The notes under the pieces were generated by a model. That model did no database searches, had not been told where the DNA came from, and saw only the letters and a program-made list of their open reading frames with translations. From Polyangiaceae bacterium (GTDB taxonomy: Bacteria; Myxococcota_A; Polyangia; Polyangiales; Polyangiaceae), in NCBI GenBank assembly GCA_025353725.1, contig JANXOF010000037.1:310001-374000 (forward strand): 64,000 nucleotides of DNA. Direction: 5' to 3'. Positions within the stretch are counted from its first letter, which is position 1, and every line of letters starts with the position of its first letter. Below are positions 26,032 through 35,432 of the stretch, one piece after another. A program made the position numbers and the translations under genes.

Positions 26032-28086
26032 CTACCTCGTTTCGATGTCCCGCGTAGACGCGTTGCCTGCCGCATCAAAGGCGCGCACCACGACAATGTG
26101 TGATCCAGGAGGAACGAGGCTGCTGATTTCGGAATCGACGTGTTCGTCCCGCGTGTCGAACACTCCGTCTGCGGGGCCGAGGGGTCTCCATTCGAGCTTG
26201 CCGTCGATAGCAATCTCTACCTGGGAAATGGGCGACGTCGAATCGACCACGTGAGCCCTGAGACGTCGACCGTTGACCTCTAGCGTTTCGATTCGTGGCG
26301 GTGTGTTGTCAACGACAACAGTCTCCGATTCACGGGCATGCCTCTGTACCTGCTCGGGCGTATTCGACGACTCGTCGCTCGCCTCAACGCGAATACGGTA
26401 CTTCCCCTCAGGTAGGGCGGCGGTGTCCCAGTCCATTTCGGTTTTCGCTTGGACTTCGTCGGGCTTCAGCAAGTCTCGCCAGTGCGTCTGACCCTCACGT
26501 TTGAAAGCGACGCGGTAGCGAAGTGAGTCGCTGTCGGGGTTGTCGACCTTCCAGCTGAGTTTCACAACGCTCTCGTGCTTGCCGACGTCACCACCGCTCG
26601 GCGGTATCGTGCCGGCGGCTAGAGGTTCCTTGCTCGCCGCGCCCTTCGGGATGGCACTAACCTCGGTGACGACGGGCCGAAGGTTTTCCGTAACGAACGG
26701 GAGCGTAACTTCGCTAAGCACGGTATTCGGATCGCGCGTCCATCGAGCTCGCACTTGAACGAAGCGCCCTGTCGCGCTCGGAAGTGCACCGGCTGATGTC
26801 AGTGGGGGACTCCACGCGGTCCACGTCCCATCCGGGACGGCGGTATGTCCGACCCTTGTGGACAGTTCGAGCTGTCCTGTCGCGCGCCAAGTCAGCGTGC
26901 CGAAGCGTGCTCGTAAGCTCGTGTCGAGGACCTTGCTCGTCCAGATGGCATTGGGGCCGCCATGGCCGACGATGCGGTGAACCACGGGGGGATCGCTCGT
27001 GGCAACGAAGCCTCCCCCCGCAGCGACGACGAGCGCACCAACTTGTCGTTCATCTGTGTCTGCGAGGAGCGTCACCACGTGAGCGTCGTCAACCGTATAA
27101 ACACGTCCATCCGCGCCGGTACCCACATAGGCTCGCCCGAGTTCGTCGACGGCGAGGGACATGTAGTGGGTATCGTCGTGCTTCATCATCCGTTCGGGGC
27201 GGCCCTCAGCGTCGAACCGATAAACGACACCCTTGCCGGCCTTTGCATGCGTGTTTGAGGCTGGGCCTGCTGGCGTTCGGCTAGTGGCAGAGGTCCGCTT
27301 TGGAGGCTCGGGAGGCTCGGCGTATTCGTTCCCGATGGCCCAAATCATGCCCTTCGATACCGCGATGGATTTGACCTCTTCGCCGGGAAGGGTCGCGAGT
27401 ACGGTGGCCCGACCGGGGCCCGAAATCCGATAGAGATTTCCCGTCCCGCTTGAGCCCGCAAGGAGGTCTCCGTTTTCGGCAATGGCGAGCGACACGAGAT
27501 GGCTTTCGGACGTGCGGTAGTAGACCGAATTCGCGCCAGTAGGCTCGATTCGAAACACTTTTCCTCCGGGGCCGGTGGCCGCAAAGAGGCCAGCGTTTTG
27601 CCTATTAAGCACAAGTGCCCATACGTGACTCGCTTCTGGCAACGTCGTGAAGAGCTCGGCCTTTCCCGCAACGAGTTTGAAGACCTTGCCGTCGGGAATT
27701 GTGGCCGCGAAAACGGCGCCGTTTTTCGCTTGCACCATCGAGGTCACGGCGAGGGCGCCAGTCTCGGCAAAAAGCGAGAGCGTTTCTCCGACGAGTTTGT
27801 AGATTCGCCCTTGAGGGCTGGTTCCGACGAGCATCGAGCCATCGGTGAGTGCGAGTGCCGAGAAGGATGCCCCCGCGTCGGGAATAGGGACGTTTGAGAG
27901 CGTGAGGCCCGCGCGAACCGAACCATCGGAGCTCACGGCAACTCCGCTTAGGTCGCCGCCCGAAAGCTTTTCTAGCGTATCGAGTACAAAAGTGCGTGCG
28001 CCGACCGCGGTGGCATCGCTCACCACGGCCAGAGAGAGAGAGACGACGGCAGCCACGATGGCCGCGCGCGCGCGCGAGAAACTCAT
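26032..28086 (-). CDS. Exported beta-propeller protein with C-terminal Ig/FnIII-like domains
   Basis: The frame is open to 28320, but the ATG at 28086 starts a proper signal peptide (SFSRARAAIVAAVVSLSLA), giving 684 residues. About residues 45-390 form repeated blades with patterns such as GSMLVGTSPQGRIYKL, GAVFAATIPDGKVFKL, AGLFAATGPGGKVFRI and GDLLAGSSGTGNLYRI, six or more units. A laminin/lectin-like strand region follows (LELSTRVGHTAVPDGTWTAW), then Ig/FnIII-like segments (WKVDNPDSDSLRYRVAF and VVVDNTPPRIETLEVNG). It is probably a secreted adhesin or scaffold. It is the last gene of the minus-strand operon, 94 bp after the beta-barrel gene. Confidence 0.72.
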   Translation of the reverse strand: MSFSRARAAIVAAVVSLSLAVVSDATAVGARTFVLDTLEKLSGGDLSGVAVSSDGSVRAGLTLSNVPIPDAGASFSALALTDGSMLVGTSPQGRIYKLVGETLSLFAETGALAVTSMVQAKNGAVFAATIPDGKVFKLVAGKAELFTTLPEASHVWALVLNRQNAGLFAATGPGGKVFRIEPTGANSVYYRTSESHLVSLAIAENGDLLAGSSGTGNLYRISGPGRATVLATLPGEEVKSIAVSKGMIWAIGNEYAEPPEPPKRTSATSRTPAGPASNTHAKAGKGVVYRFDAEGRPERMMKHDDTHYMSLAVDELGRAYVGTGADGRVYTVDDAHVVTLLADTDERQVGALVVAAGGGFVATSDPPVVHRIVGHGGPNAIWTSKVLDTSLRARFGTLTWRATGQLELSTRVGHTAVPDGTWTAWSPPLTSAGALPSATGRFVQVRARWTRDPNTVLSEVTLPFVTENLRPVVTEVSAIPKGAASKEPLAAGTIPPSGGDVGKHESVVKLSWKVDNPDSDSLRYRVAFKREGQTHWRDLLKPDEVQAKTEMDWDTAALPEGKYRIRVEASDESSNTPEQVQRHARESETVVVDNTPPRIETLEVNGRRLRAHVVDSTSPISQVEIAIDGKLEWRPLGPADGVFDTRDEHVDSEISSLVPPGSHIVVVRAFDAAGNASTRDIETR

Positions 28087-28180
28087 AGTCCGGAGCTTAC
28101 CTCTCAACTCGCGGGCGCCATAGAAAACGAAGTGCGGCTGGCCCTCACCAAGTTTCGGCCGCGCTCGGCTGCGCTGCTGG

Positions 28181-28960
28181 CTAAAAGGAAAGTGCGAGCC
28201 CCGTGCGCAAAAAAGCGCCCCCGACCGAAAGCCTTCGAAGTTGCGTCGGTTCGTCCGACCCCAGCACGTCGCTCGCGTCGCGGTTTGGAGCCGGACTAGG
28301 GTCTGCACTCGAGGTGGCACCGTAACCTAACTCCGTAGTGAGCCAGATCCGCCCTCGGCGTGGATCGTAGTCCTTACCTCCACCCAACAAACGGACACCG
28401 GCGCCTACGCTGATATCGACCGCAAGTCCCCAAGGCGCGCGCGTTAGCGGTTGCGTCGACGACGCGTCGTCGACGCGAACCTTGTAGGCCACGGCACCTG
28501 GAGCAACTTTTCCGGACACATGGAGCCAAGGTGCGAAGTACCAGCGAGCCTCGATCGGGATGCTCAATCGATGGACTGCAAGACGTGTCGATTGCCCACG
28601 GGCGTTCGACGAACGTTCTCCGAAGTCCCATGCGATCCCGGACGCGACGGCGAGTCTCCCAGGGGTGTAAAACGCATAGGTCGCGTCGAGCGACAGCTGA
28701 GCGAGCCAATCGTTATCGGCGAATGCGTCGAAGCCGGCGCTATCGACACGGTTCAAACGAACACCTGCGCCGACGCGAAGCGAATCAAATCGAGGCGCAA
28801 GCGTCAACGCAGGCATTCGCTCCGAATCGATGACATCTGACTCTCGTTGCTCTACGATTTGCGGCTCTGTTGCGGGTCTAGCCGGTTCGGATGTGGCGTC
28901 TGCAAGCGATGATGACGCTAAAACTATGGGCGCCACGAACGAGGACAAGAAAGCTGACAT
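28181..28960 (-). CDS. Outer-membrane beta-barrel-like protein
   Basis: The ATG at 28960 is preferred because it touches the upstream gene's stop (TGACATG) and has GAGG upstream; an ATG at 28987 is in frame. The 259-residue product has a signal peptide ending near SLADA. The rest alternates polar and hydrophobic residues in strands (TLAPRFDSLRVGAGVRL, LSLDATYAFYTPGRLAVASG, RIWLTTELGYGATSS) and ends LRTGLALSF. A C-terminal Phe is the usual Bam recognition signal of outer-membrane barrels. Eight to ten strands are plausible. It sits between two lipoprotein genes and one propeller gene in the same operon. Confidence 0.65.
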   Translation of the reverse strand: MSAFLSSFVAPIVLASSSLADATSEPARPATEPQIVEQRESDVIDSERMPALTLAPRFDSLRVGAGVRLNRVDSAGFDAFADNDWLAQLSLDATYAFYTPGRLAVASGIAWDFGERSSNARGQSTRLAVHRLSIPIEARWYFAPWLHVSGKVAPGAVAYKVRVDDASSTQPLTRAPWGLAVDISVGAGVRLLGGGKDYDPRRGRIWLTTELGYGATSSADPSPAPNRDASDVLGSDEPTQLRRLSVGGAFLRTGLALSF

Positions 28961-28961
28961 G

Positions 28962-30575
28962 TCAGAGGTCCTCGAGGAGAAGGCCATAGTAGGAGCGCGA
29001 CGCAGCCGTATCGGGTGCCCCTGCGTCTAGCACCGTGGCACCGACGGCGCCGCGAGCATCAAGGGCAATGAGCGAGCGCCCACCTCCGATACGCGCGACG
29101 TCGAACACCGCATCGATAGGTCGATCGAGCGGCACCGGGAGCGGATGCAGGTCCGAGAGACTCACTTGAGCGAGGCTCGTTCGCCCGCGTTCGAAAGCCC
29201 AAAGGCGTTCACCGTCGCGTGAGACGACAAGCGAGGCTGCTGCGAGCGTAGTGAGCGGCGATGCGGTTCTAGTGACGAGGTTTAATCCGTAAAATGAGTT
29301 TGCCGTCGTGCCTTGAAGGATCTTGAGTTCGGGGCGTGGAGGAGGAACGTCGAGCACGCTGGCGACCGGCGTAGCAAGCGAGATGACCTCTACGGAGCGG
29401 TACGGTTGTCCAGCTGCGCGACCAAGCGACCAAAACGCAACTCCTCGCGCGCCGCCAGAACCGTAGAGGAGTGCCGTGTCACCTCCGCTGCCGCCTACGA
29501 CATTGGTGATGAGCGCGAACTTCGCGTAAGCTTCCGGTAAGTCGACCGTCGTCGTCACGCTCGTGTCGAGGTCGACGAGCACGGCTCTCTTCATGCTCGG
29601 CACGACGGCTGCTAGGCGAAGGCCGGCGTTGGTGCGCACGAAGACAATGTCGCCAGGAATGCCGCCGACGTCGGCGAGATTGACGTCGGCTCGAAAGTCA
29701 TTGGGGACTTGGCTCGGATCTTCTGTCGTGGCGCCAAGCGCGCTTGCTACGAGCGTAAGCGAAACCACGTTCGGGCTATTTTCAAGGCGAATTCCAAGGC
29801 GTGCGTCGTCGTTTCGCGTCGGGTCACCGTCGTCGACAACGAAGCCGCCCGGCCTGTTTGGGATCGCGCTCGTCCCGCCTGCGAGGCGCACGGTAATTTC
29901 CGGACGCCGCGGCGTTGCGCGAACGTTATCGAGGTCGAGAAGCGCTACGTCTTGGTCGGTCTCTACGACCATCAAGCGTCGCGGGCCACCAGGCAAGAGT
30001 AGTTGCGGAGTGAACGAAACGCGTTGCGGCAATCCCCCGAAGCTTCGCAAAGTCCGGGGAGTAACCGCCGTTTCGCCGGGAGCTGTGAGGTCGACCAAGA
30101 CGATCTCGTTCGGGTTTTCGACGAACGAAGCCTGGACGGGGGCGCTGGTCACGACGGGTGCTGCAAAGATAGCCACCCAGCGCCCGAGAGGGTCTATCGA
30201 GAGCCCTGAATGCGGGGACTCAAGGGGAAAAATGCGCGCGGCCCCGTTTTCGATGACCGTTAGACTTGGCTTTTCGTCGCTCTCTCGCTTACGCGTCGTG
30301 TCGCCCCTGGAAAGGACGAAGAGGCGCTGCCCGTCCGCCGACGCTTCGGCCTTGAGGACGCCCTTTCCAAGCGGAAGTGCGCTTCGGCCGAGGCCCTGGT
30401 CCGTGAGAGCGGAGAGCACGACCGCGCGATGTGCGTTGTCATCCACTACGACCACAGATTCGCTGAGGCCGTAGGCGCGGACCTGGCCGATGGAGGCGTC
30501 GTAGATGCTCGGGCGCGCGCCGCATGCGACGAGCGATGAAAAAACGCACACCGCAACGAAGGCTCCGCGAGTCAT
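28962..30575 (-). CDS. Lipoprotein with beta-propeller-like repeats (copy 2)
   Basis: The 537-residue protein has a signal peptide with lipobox LVAC (Cys near 18) and then all-beta repeats. Examples are VVVVDDNAHRAVVLSAL, EASADGQRLFVLSRGD, SIDPLGRWVAIFAAP and SRDGERLWAFERGRTSL, similar to YVTN-type propeller blades. Its ATG overlaps the stop of the preceding lipoprotein gene (ATGA), and its stop abuts the start of the beta-barrel gene. It resembles the preceding gene's product in length and layout, so the two are probably paralogues. The role is unknown; a surface scaffold or sensor is plausible. Confidence 0.68.
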   Translation of the reverse strand: MTRGAFVAVCVFSSLVACGARPSIYDASIGQVRAYGLSESVVVVDDNAHRAVVLSALTDQGLGRSALPLGKGVLKAEASADGQRLFVLSRGDTTRKRESDEKPSLTVIENGAARIFPLESPHSGLSIDPLGRWVAIFAAPVVTSAPVQASFVENPNEIVLVDLTAPGETAVTPRTLRSFGGLPQRVSFTPQLLLPGGPRRLMVVETDQDVALLDLDNVRATPRRPEITVRLAGGTSAIPNRPGGFVVDDGDPTRNDDARLGIRLENSPNVVSLTLVASALGATTEDPSQVPNDFRADVNLADVGGIPGDIVFVRTNAGLRLAAVVPSMKRAVLVDLDTSVTTTVDLPEAYAKFALITNVVGGSGGDTALLYGSGGARGVAFWSLGRAAGQPYRSVEVISLATPVASVLDVPPPRPELKILQGTTANSFYGLNLVTRTASPLTTLAAASLVVSRDGERLWAFERGRTSLAQVSLSDLHPLPVPLDRPIDAVFDVARIGGGRSLIALDARGAVGATVLDAGAPDTAASRSYYGLLLEDL

Positions 30576-32167
30576 GGCTTGCTCCCATCCACGACGCGAG
30601 ACGAAAGCTCGAATCCCGTCAACGTGCGTGCTAACCCGGTTTCGAGATCAATGAACGTCAGTCGCCCCTCGGGGTGCTGCTGTGCGATAAACGCGCGCTT
30701 AGCGCCGTCGACGATGCCGACCGCCAGGGGCGGACTTGCCAGTGGGTAGCGTTCCACCATCAGTTGGGGCATGCGCGCGAGGTAAGCGCCGAACACGTTC
30801 GTCTTGTCATCGCGCTCGGCGACGATCGCACGGTCATTCGTGACGGCTACCGCAAACGGTGGCGCGAATGTCGCGACGATTTTTGGTGGAAGCGCCTTCG
30901 CGACCGGAAGAATGCTGAAGGCGCCGGGGCTCCCCGGTTCCCCAGCGGTCCCGGCCGTTTTCTCGTGCAAAATTACCGCGTGGCGTGCGTCGGGCGCGCT
31001 AAAGACGGCAAGTACAGGTGAGTACAGTCGGACGGCGCGAACGGTTGGCGGAGCGGGCAAAAGATCGAGGATGCTGACCCGCTGCACGTCCGACGCATTG
31101 GTATAAAGAAGTCCTCGTTGGCCTCCGGGCGCGAGAGAGACTGACCCTATCGTTTCTCCGGAAACCGTGACCGTCGCGAAGGTCGTCGGCGCGATGAGAA
31201 TGGCGGGGATGGGGAGCACGGCGACTTGGGACGTCGCGCGCACCACGGCGACGGCTTGGTCCCCTGCCTCGTTCAAGTCGAGATCGGTTACCGGACCGGG
31301 TAGGACGATGCTGGAGCGCAGGCCGGTGTCGAGTGCGACCGCGGTAATTGTCGACGAGCCGTCACGCCTTATCAACGCGACGTTGCCATTCGGTGTCACT
31401 GAGACGTCGCGCGACCCTGGGTCGTCGTTCGGTGTGTCCGATACCGCAACGTTCTTTATGACTTGAGGATCGCTCGTCAGGTCGAGAATCGCAATTCCAT
31501 CTTGGCTTATGGCAAAAGCGCGCGCCTGACCTGCGGCAAACCCAACTGCGACAGGGCGGTAGCCCACCGCGAGAACGGTGGACGTCCCGGTAACAAGGTT
31601 CATCACCGTGAGGTCTTGAAAGCCGTCAGGCTTCGGGGCTTTTGGTACTTTGCGCGAGTCTCCCCAGGCTATAGCGAAGTGACCGTCTGCGGAGAAGACC
31701 AAGCTATTTGCGAGAGGAGCAACCTTGAACGTTGTCGTGGTGATTTCAGCTTTCGAAACACGGAGCAGTGTGGCGTCGTTTGAAAGAACGTTTAAGACAA
31801 GCGTCGTGTCGACTCCCTGTCCCGGAACGCGCCCAAGGAACGTAGGTCCATTTCCTGCCTCTACGGTTTTAACGCGGAGTGTTGTAGCATCAACGAAAGC
31901 GACCTGGCCGCTTTTTGGATTTGTGATCCAAACGAAGTTTCCTGTAGCGACGGGCGCCCCATAGTCTGATTCTACTTCTCGTTCGGGGGTCGCCTCGGCC
32001 GGGGCGGCACCGCCAGCCGTCTCAGGTCCGGATTCATCGTTCGCGCTCGGAGCAGCCCTTCCCGCGGCGAGCGTGCCTTCCGCTGAAATGTTGCTGCACC
32101 CACACGCGAATGTGAAAAACGCAGGAGCTACGCTCTCCAGGAGAGACCTTGGCTTCATAATTGACAT
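30572..32167 (-). CDS. Lipoprotein with beta-propeller-like repeats (copy 1), first gene of the operon
   Basis: The 531-residue protein begins with a short signal peptide and a lipobox in TFACGC (lipidated Cys near 22-24). A low-complexity Ala/Gly/Glu linker follows to about residue 65. The remainder is beta-strand repeats resembling propeller blades: GNFVWITNPKSGQVAFVD, VFSADGHFAIAWGDSRK, LTVMNLVTGTSTVLAVG and VTPNGNVALIRRDGSS. It overlaps the next lipoprotein gene by 4 bp, and the two look like tandem paralogues that have diverged. Upstream is a 265-bp region shared with the divergent dCMP deaminase gene. Confidence 0.68.
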   Translation of the reverse strand: MSIMKPRSLLESVAPAFFTFACGCSNISAEGTLAAGRAAPSANDESGPETAGGAAPAEATPEREVESDYGAPVATGNFVWITNPKSGQVAFVDATTLRVKTVEAGNGPTFLGRVPGQGVDTTLVLNVLSNDATLLRVSKAEITTTTFKVAPLANSLVFSADGHFAIAWGDSRKVPKAPKPDGFQDLTVMNLVTGTSTVLAVGYRPVAVGFAAGQARAFAISQDGIAILDLTSDPQVIKNVAVSDTPNDDPGSRDVSVTPNGNVALIRRDGSSTITAVALDTGLRSSIVLPGPVTDLDLNEAGDQAVAVVRATSQVAVLPIPAILIAPTTFATVTVSGETIGSVSLAPGGQRGLLYTNASDVQRVSILDLLPAPPTVRAVRLYSPVLAVFSAPDARHAVILHEKTAGTAGEPGSPGAFSILPVAKALPPKIVATFAPPFAVAVTNDRAIVAERDDKTNVFGAYLARMPQLMVERYPLASPPLAVGIVDGAKRAFIAQQHPEGRLTFIDLETGLARTLTGFELSSRVVDGSKP

Positions 32168-32432
32168 GCAGATGCAGTGCCCGTGCCAGATCTTATTTGA
32201 TTCGAAACGCCGTGGTTGGAAGAAACGAGTGGGTTACAGCTATGATCTAGCTGTCGCCTCCGAGCTCGGTCTCCGCGAAGGCGCGCCAATAGGCCGACGT
32301 TTAGGGCGCCATGGCTCCTCGTTGAGCCGCGAGCGCTTGGTTCGCGTTCTGCGTTCGCTCTGCTAAGCGAGAATCTCCGAAGTCGCTCTATCTCCGATTG
32401 CGTCGGAGGCGGTGGCGTTTTAAACGCTTGCC
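32168..32432. other. Divergent intergenic region between the envelope operon and dCMP deaminase
   Basis: These 265 bp separate two divergent genes and should hold both promoters. A TATGAT at 32241-32246 has a TTGGAA 19 bp before it (32216-32221), a weak sigma-70-like match on the plus strand. A short open frame on the same strand runs through the region to 32366, but it has no ribosome-binding site I trust. No clear operator palindrome is visible. Confidence 0.3.
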
Positions 32433-32888
32433 ATGATGAGAGCCCGCGCTTCCTGGGACGAGTACTTCATGAATATCGCAGGTGAGGTCTCTACGCGATC
32501 CACGTGCGACCGTAAGCACGTAGGCGCCGTTGTTGTTCGCGATAGATCGATCCTCGCAACGGGCTACAACGGGTCGGTAAAGGGGCTTGGCCACTGCGAC
32601 GATGACGGTCACCTCATGGAGGATGGTCACTGCGTACGGACCGTTCACGCCGAAGCGAACGCTATCGTGCAGGCGGCTCGCAACGGCGTCCGCATCGAGG
32701 GCGCAGGAATCTACGTTACCGCGTCCCCGTGCTGGGGGTGTTTTCGCCTTATCGCGAATGGGGGAATCGTACGTATCGTTTTCGGCGAATTTTATCGCGA
32801 CGAAAAGATTTTTGATGTTTCCCAGACCCTCGGAATCGAGTTGGTAGATTTTTCGCCCAAGGTCGGCTCAATCGAAACGTCGGTCTGA
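32433..32888 (+). CDS. dCMP deaminase family protein (ComEB-like)
   Basis: The 151-residue zinc enzyme is predicted to convert dCMP to dUMP for thymidylate synthesis. The catalytic zinc motifs are HAEANAI (about residues 72-78) and PCWGC (about 99-103). The family's substrate and second-zinc region is present as CDRKHVGAVVV, GYNGSVKG and HCDDDGHLMEDGHCVRTV. Length fits ComEB/dCMP deaminases. Two adjacent ATGs (32433 and 32436) are possible starts. It is transcribed alone, divergent from the envelope operon. Confidence 0.93.
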   Translation: MMRARASWDEYFMNIAGEVSTRSTCDRKHVGAVVVRDRSILATGYNGSVKGLGHCDDDGHLMEDGHCVRTVHAEANAIVQAARNGVRIEGAGIYVTASPCWGCFRLIANGGIVRIVFGEFYRDEKIFDVSQTLGIELVDFSPKVGSIETSV

Positions 32889-33029
32889 CATCGGGCTACA
32901 CGGAACAGTGGCCGTAACATCAGCCAGCAGCGGACTTTGACGAAAACCGAACAGGAAGCAGCAGGGAAGCGTCATGGAAACGCCAATGCGCATTCCATAA
33001 CGTCCCTGCCATCGCTCGACGAAACGTGA

Positions 33030-33680
33030 TTAGAAAGAAAGTTGAGTAAACGTGAAAAGCAAGTATTTCGGAGATGACGTGTCAGCGTCGATGACGATGG
33101 CCCCATCATGACCCCCGCTGTGCCCTCGGTGAATTAGGTGGCCACCAGAATGACTAAAGGGCGACATAAAAACCGACACTCGTTGTCCTACGTTCAGTTC
33201 GCGCTCGAGAGCCGTCTCCGAGGTTGGCCTGAACAGGTTTGAGTGGACGCTCAGGTCACGGACGTAGTCGAGCGACGAGGCGCCGTGCCAGCCTTCACTC
33301 CACGCGCCTGCCTTGAGCGGTGCGCTCAGGGAAAGGGATTGCCCATCGAGATTGACGGCCGCGTCGTAAACCGCGCCATTGCTCTGAATTTGAACGTGCA
33401 GGTGCGATGAGTCACTGTTACACACATGGGTTTTCGCAGGCACAAGAGCGAATACAGTTCCGTCAAGTCTGCCGAAGCCGCCCGAGATCGCGTTTCCGAG
33501 CGCGCTCGTACATTGTCCGTTCACGGATAGGGAGGCCGTACTTTCGACCGCTGTCGAACCGACGGTCGCCGCTTCTTCGCTGAAACAGCCAGCGAGAACC
33601 ACGAGAGCGATGCAGGACAAAGAGTAAGGGAGCTTGGTGATCTGACCGACAGCTGCACGACGCAATTTGAATGGGCTCAT
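33030..33680 (-). CDS. Hypothetical lipoprotein with His-rich C-terminus
   Basis: The frame opens at a TTG at 33701; the ATG at 33680 (216 residues) is more likely. A signal peptide ends in lipobox LAGC (Cys near 32). The mature protein has two cysteines (QCTSALG and HVCNSDSS) that could pair. A Gly/His-rich stretch near the C-terminus (SHSGGHLIHRGHSGGHDG) might bind metal, and the end is beta-rich (KYLLFTFTQLSF). I do not recognise a family. It stands alone, convergent with the dCMP deaminase gene. Confidence 0.6.
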   Translation of the reverse strand: MSPFKLRRAAVGQITKLPYSLSCIALVVLAGCFSEEAATVGSTAVESTASLSVNGQCTSALGNAISGGFGRLDGTVFALVPAKTHVCNSDSSHLHVQIQSNGAVYDAAVNLDGQSLSLSAPLKAGAWSEGWHGASSLDYVRDLSVHSNLFRPTSETALERELNVGQRVSVFMSPFSHSGGHLIHRGHSGGHDGAIVIDADTSSPKYLLFTFTQLSF

Positions 33681-34019
33681 AAGGCGAAGATTCCTAGTCA
33701 ACCGATGTCTAAGAAACGAAGTTCAAGCCCCCCCGCTGAACACGGGCACCGTACTCGCGGCTTGGATTCTGGCAAGCATTGAAACGTTACGATTGCGCAA
33801 CATCCCTTCGTCGAGCAAAGGCGTAAGAAGCGATTTCTAAGGCTCGACCCACGTTGCTCGAGCGAAGCACGAGTGCCGCGAGGTGCGCGAGGTCGGCTGC
33901 GTGCTTACATGTCTTACATATTTTGAGACCATCCGCGAACGGTGACGTCATCTGTTGCCGGACGACAACCGGCGGTCTCAGAAACCCGACGGATCGAACG
34001 CATACTGAGGAGCGCTTTC
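33681..34019. other. Intergenic region, no gene seen
   Basis: These 339 bp lie between two divergently transcribed orphan lipoprotein-type genes. I see only a short inverted repeat (GCCGG and CCGGC around a 7-base loop, near 33956-33972) and a short direct repeat (CTTACAT, twice near 33904-33919). No convincing RNA gene, promoter pair or coding frame is visible. Confidence 0.4.
34007..34012 (+). promoter_or_regulatory. Shine-Dalgarno GAGGAG fixing the start at 34020
   Basis: GAGGAG ends 7 bases before ATG 34020. It selects this start over an in-frame ATG 78 bp upstream and places a signal-peptide-like sequence at the N-terminus. Confidence 0.6.
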
Positions 34020-35060
34020 ATGAAGCACACGCCCTGGCAAACGGTGAACATTACGGTCGTAGCGTGCGCGATCTCGCTCTCGTGCCCGGCTTGCGCCAAT
34101 CGCGCCAGCGAAGATATTCAGAGTGGTGGCGAACAGCAATCGGCGAGTCGCCCTCGAGCTGAAAATGAAAAGACAGTATCGGCCACCACCGCCGAAGGTC
34201 CCCGAGCGACGCTAGCAGACACAACCTCACCCATTGATCTTCGCTTGTACTTCCCTAAAGAAGCGTTGACGACCGCGCACCGGCGCGCGGACGCAAGTAG
34301 CTACTCTACGTACTCCTACTTTCCTGCGAACGACGCCTTTCAATCCATGTATGGAAGCCTTTTTACGTTAGGAAATCCTGGAGATCTCTACGTTTGGTCC
34401 AAGGGGTACAATGCAGGTTGTGTGACAACCTATGCGCAGCTTTTTCTCGGTGAAGACAAGAGTTTTACCGAAGTTGGTGACTATCTTGCCAACGACCAAT
34501 GTAAACCATCAGTCGCACTTGGTTACGGAAATTATCTTTCTGGAAACGACGGGCTAGCATGGTCAGCTCCGGGCGGGCTGCCCCGACCTGGGGGCACGGG
34601 GACCACGGCCGAAAAGTACGGTTTGTCTGTACGACGACAGAATCTTGCCGGCGACGCGTATCTCTCCGCTGGTGCACTCGCGTGGAACCAGACTCGAATC
34701 GTCGAGGTTTTGCCTTCGTATCAGCCTCCGTATGGTCGATCGCAGGGAGTCTGGGGAGCGGGACTCGCAAAAACCTATTCGAATGTTGTGCGACTCGTTC
34801 TTTACCACGGAACCTACGTTCCGAAACAGAAGGCGATTGCGTCGTGTAAGGTCGACCCGTCATGGGCGTATTCAAGGTTTTACTACTCCCTATCAGGTTA
34901 CCATACGTACGCTTCCGAGTACTACGTAGCCGAGGGAAAGTGGATAATCCAAGAGTCTACGCTGTACATTGAAGACGGTGGGTATTGGGGTTTGTCTGAT
35001 TGCATAGGGCTCTCGCTCGACAAGCGCGCGGACTGGGTAAGCTATATCGACGAAATTTAA
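34020..35060 (+). CDS. Orphan exported protein, Tyr/Gly-rich
   Basis: The 346-residue protein starts at the ATG with a good ribosome-binding site. A hydrophobic segment (VNITVVACAISLSCPACA) with a Cys near 26 suggests a lipoprotein signal. A Ser/Glu/Thr-rich linker follows, then from about residue 70 a Tyr-rich, probably beta-structured domain (TYSYFPANDAFQSMYGSLF, LFLGEDKSFTEVGDYLAN, WAYSRFYYSLSGYHTYA). A few cysteines (NAGC, DQC, SCK, DC) could form disulphides. No family is recognised. By eye the gene is less GC-rich than its surroundings, which would fit recent acquisition. Confidence 0.65.
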   Translation: MKHTPWQTVNITVVACAISLSCPACANRASEDIQSGGEQQSASRPRAENEKTVSATTAEGPRATLADTTSPIDLRLYFPKEALTTAHRRADASSYSTYSYFPANDAFQSMYGSLFTLGNPGDLYVWSKGYNAGCVTTYAQLFLGEDKSFTEVGDYLANDQCKPSVALGYGNYLSGNDGLAWSAPGGLPRPGGTGTTAEKYGLSVRRQNLAGDAYLSAGALAWNQTRIVEVLPSYQPPYGRSQGVWGAGLAKTYSNVVRLVLYHGTYVPKQKAIASCKVDPSWAYSRFYYSLSGYHTYASEYYVAEGKWIIQESTLYIEDGGYWGLSDCIGLSLDKRADWVSYIDEI

Positions 35061-35432
35061 TTTCCTCCCTGGCCACGGATGTTTCGCGTCAATGCTCGTA
35101 CGAGCGCAGAGCCTCCTCGCTACATCGGAAGCGTATGCAATCGATTCGTAACGAAAGGCTGGGCTCGAAGGCATCGCGGAGTACGGGCTGAGGTAAGACT
35201 CAGCGATGCTGACATCCCGACCGCGTTACCGCGTCGAGTTTGCGCGGTAGCGCGCCGCGTTCTCGCGGACTGTTCGGCCGCGTCCCCGCAAGGACTGGAC
35301 AATTGAATCTTCGACCCCATCAACCGAGCGTGGGCGAAACGTAAAGCCGGTCGAGGCGTTCTCAGTAGAGGGAATGCCTGTGCTGGTCGGCTCGCTTCTG
35401 CCTGCAAAACCAACGAGTAGGGAACCTTTCAA
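35061..35432. other. Intergenic region, no gene seen
   Basis: This 372-bp stretch holds only short overlapping frames on both strands with basic, low-complexity translations and no ribosome-binding sites. I see no terminator hairpin or RNA gene. It should contain the promoter of the fasciclin gene. Confidence 0.4.

Noticed and set aside
35079-35413. Small open frames on both strands in the 35.1-35.4 kb gap
   Set aside because: They overlap each other, lack ribosome-binding sites, and have basic, low-complexity translations.
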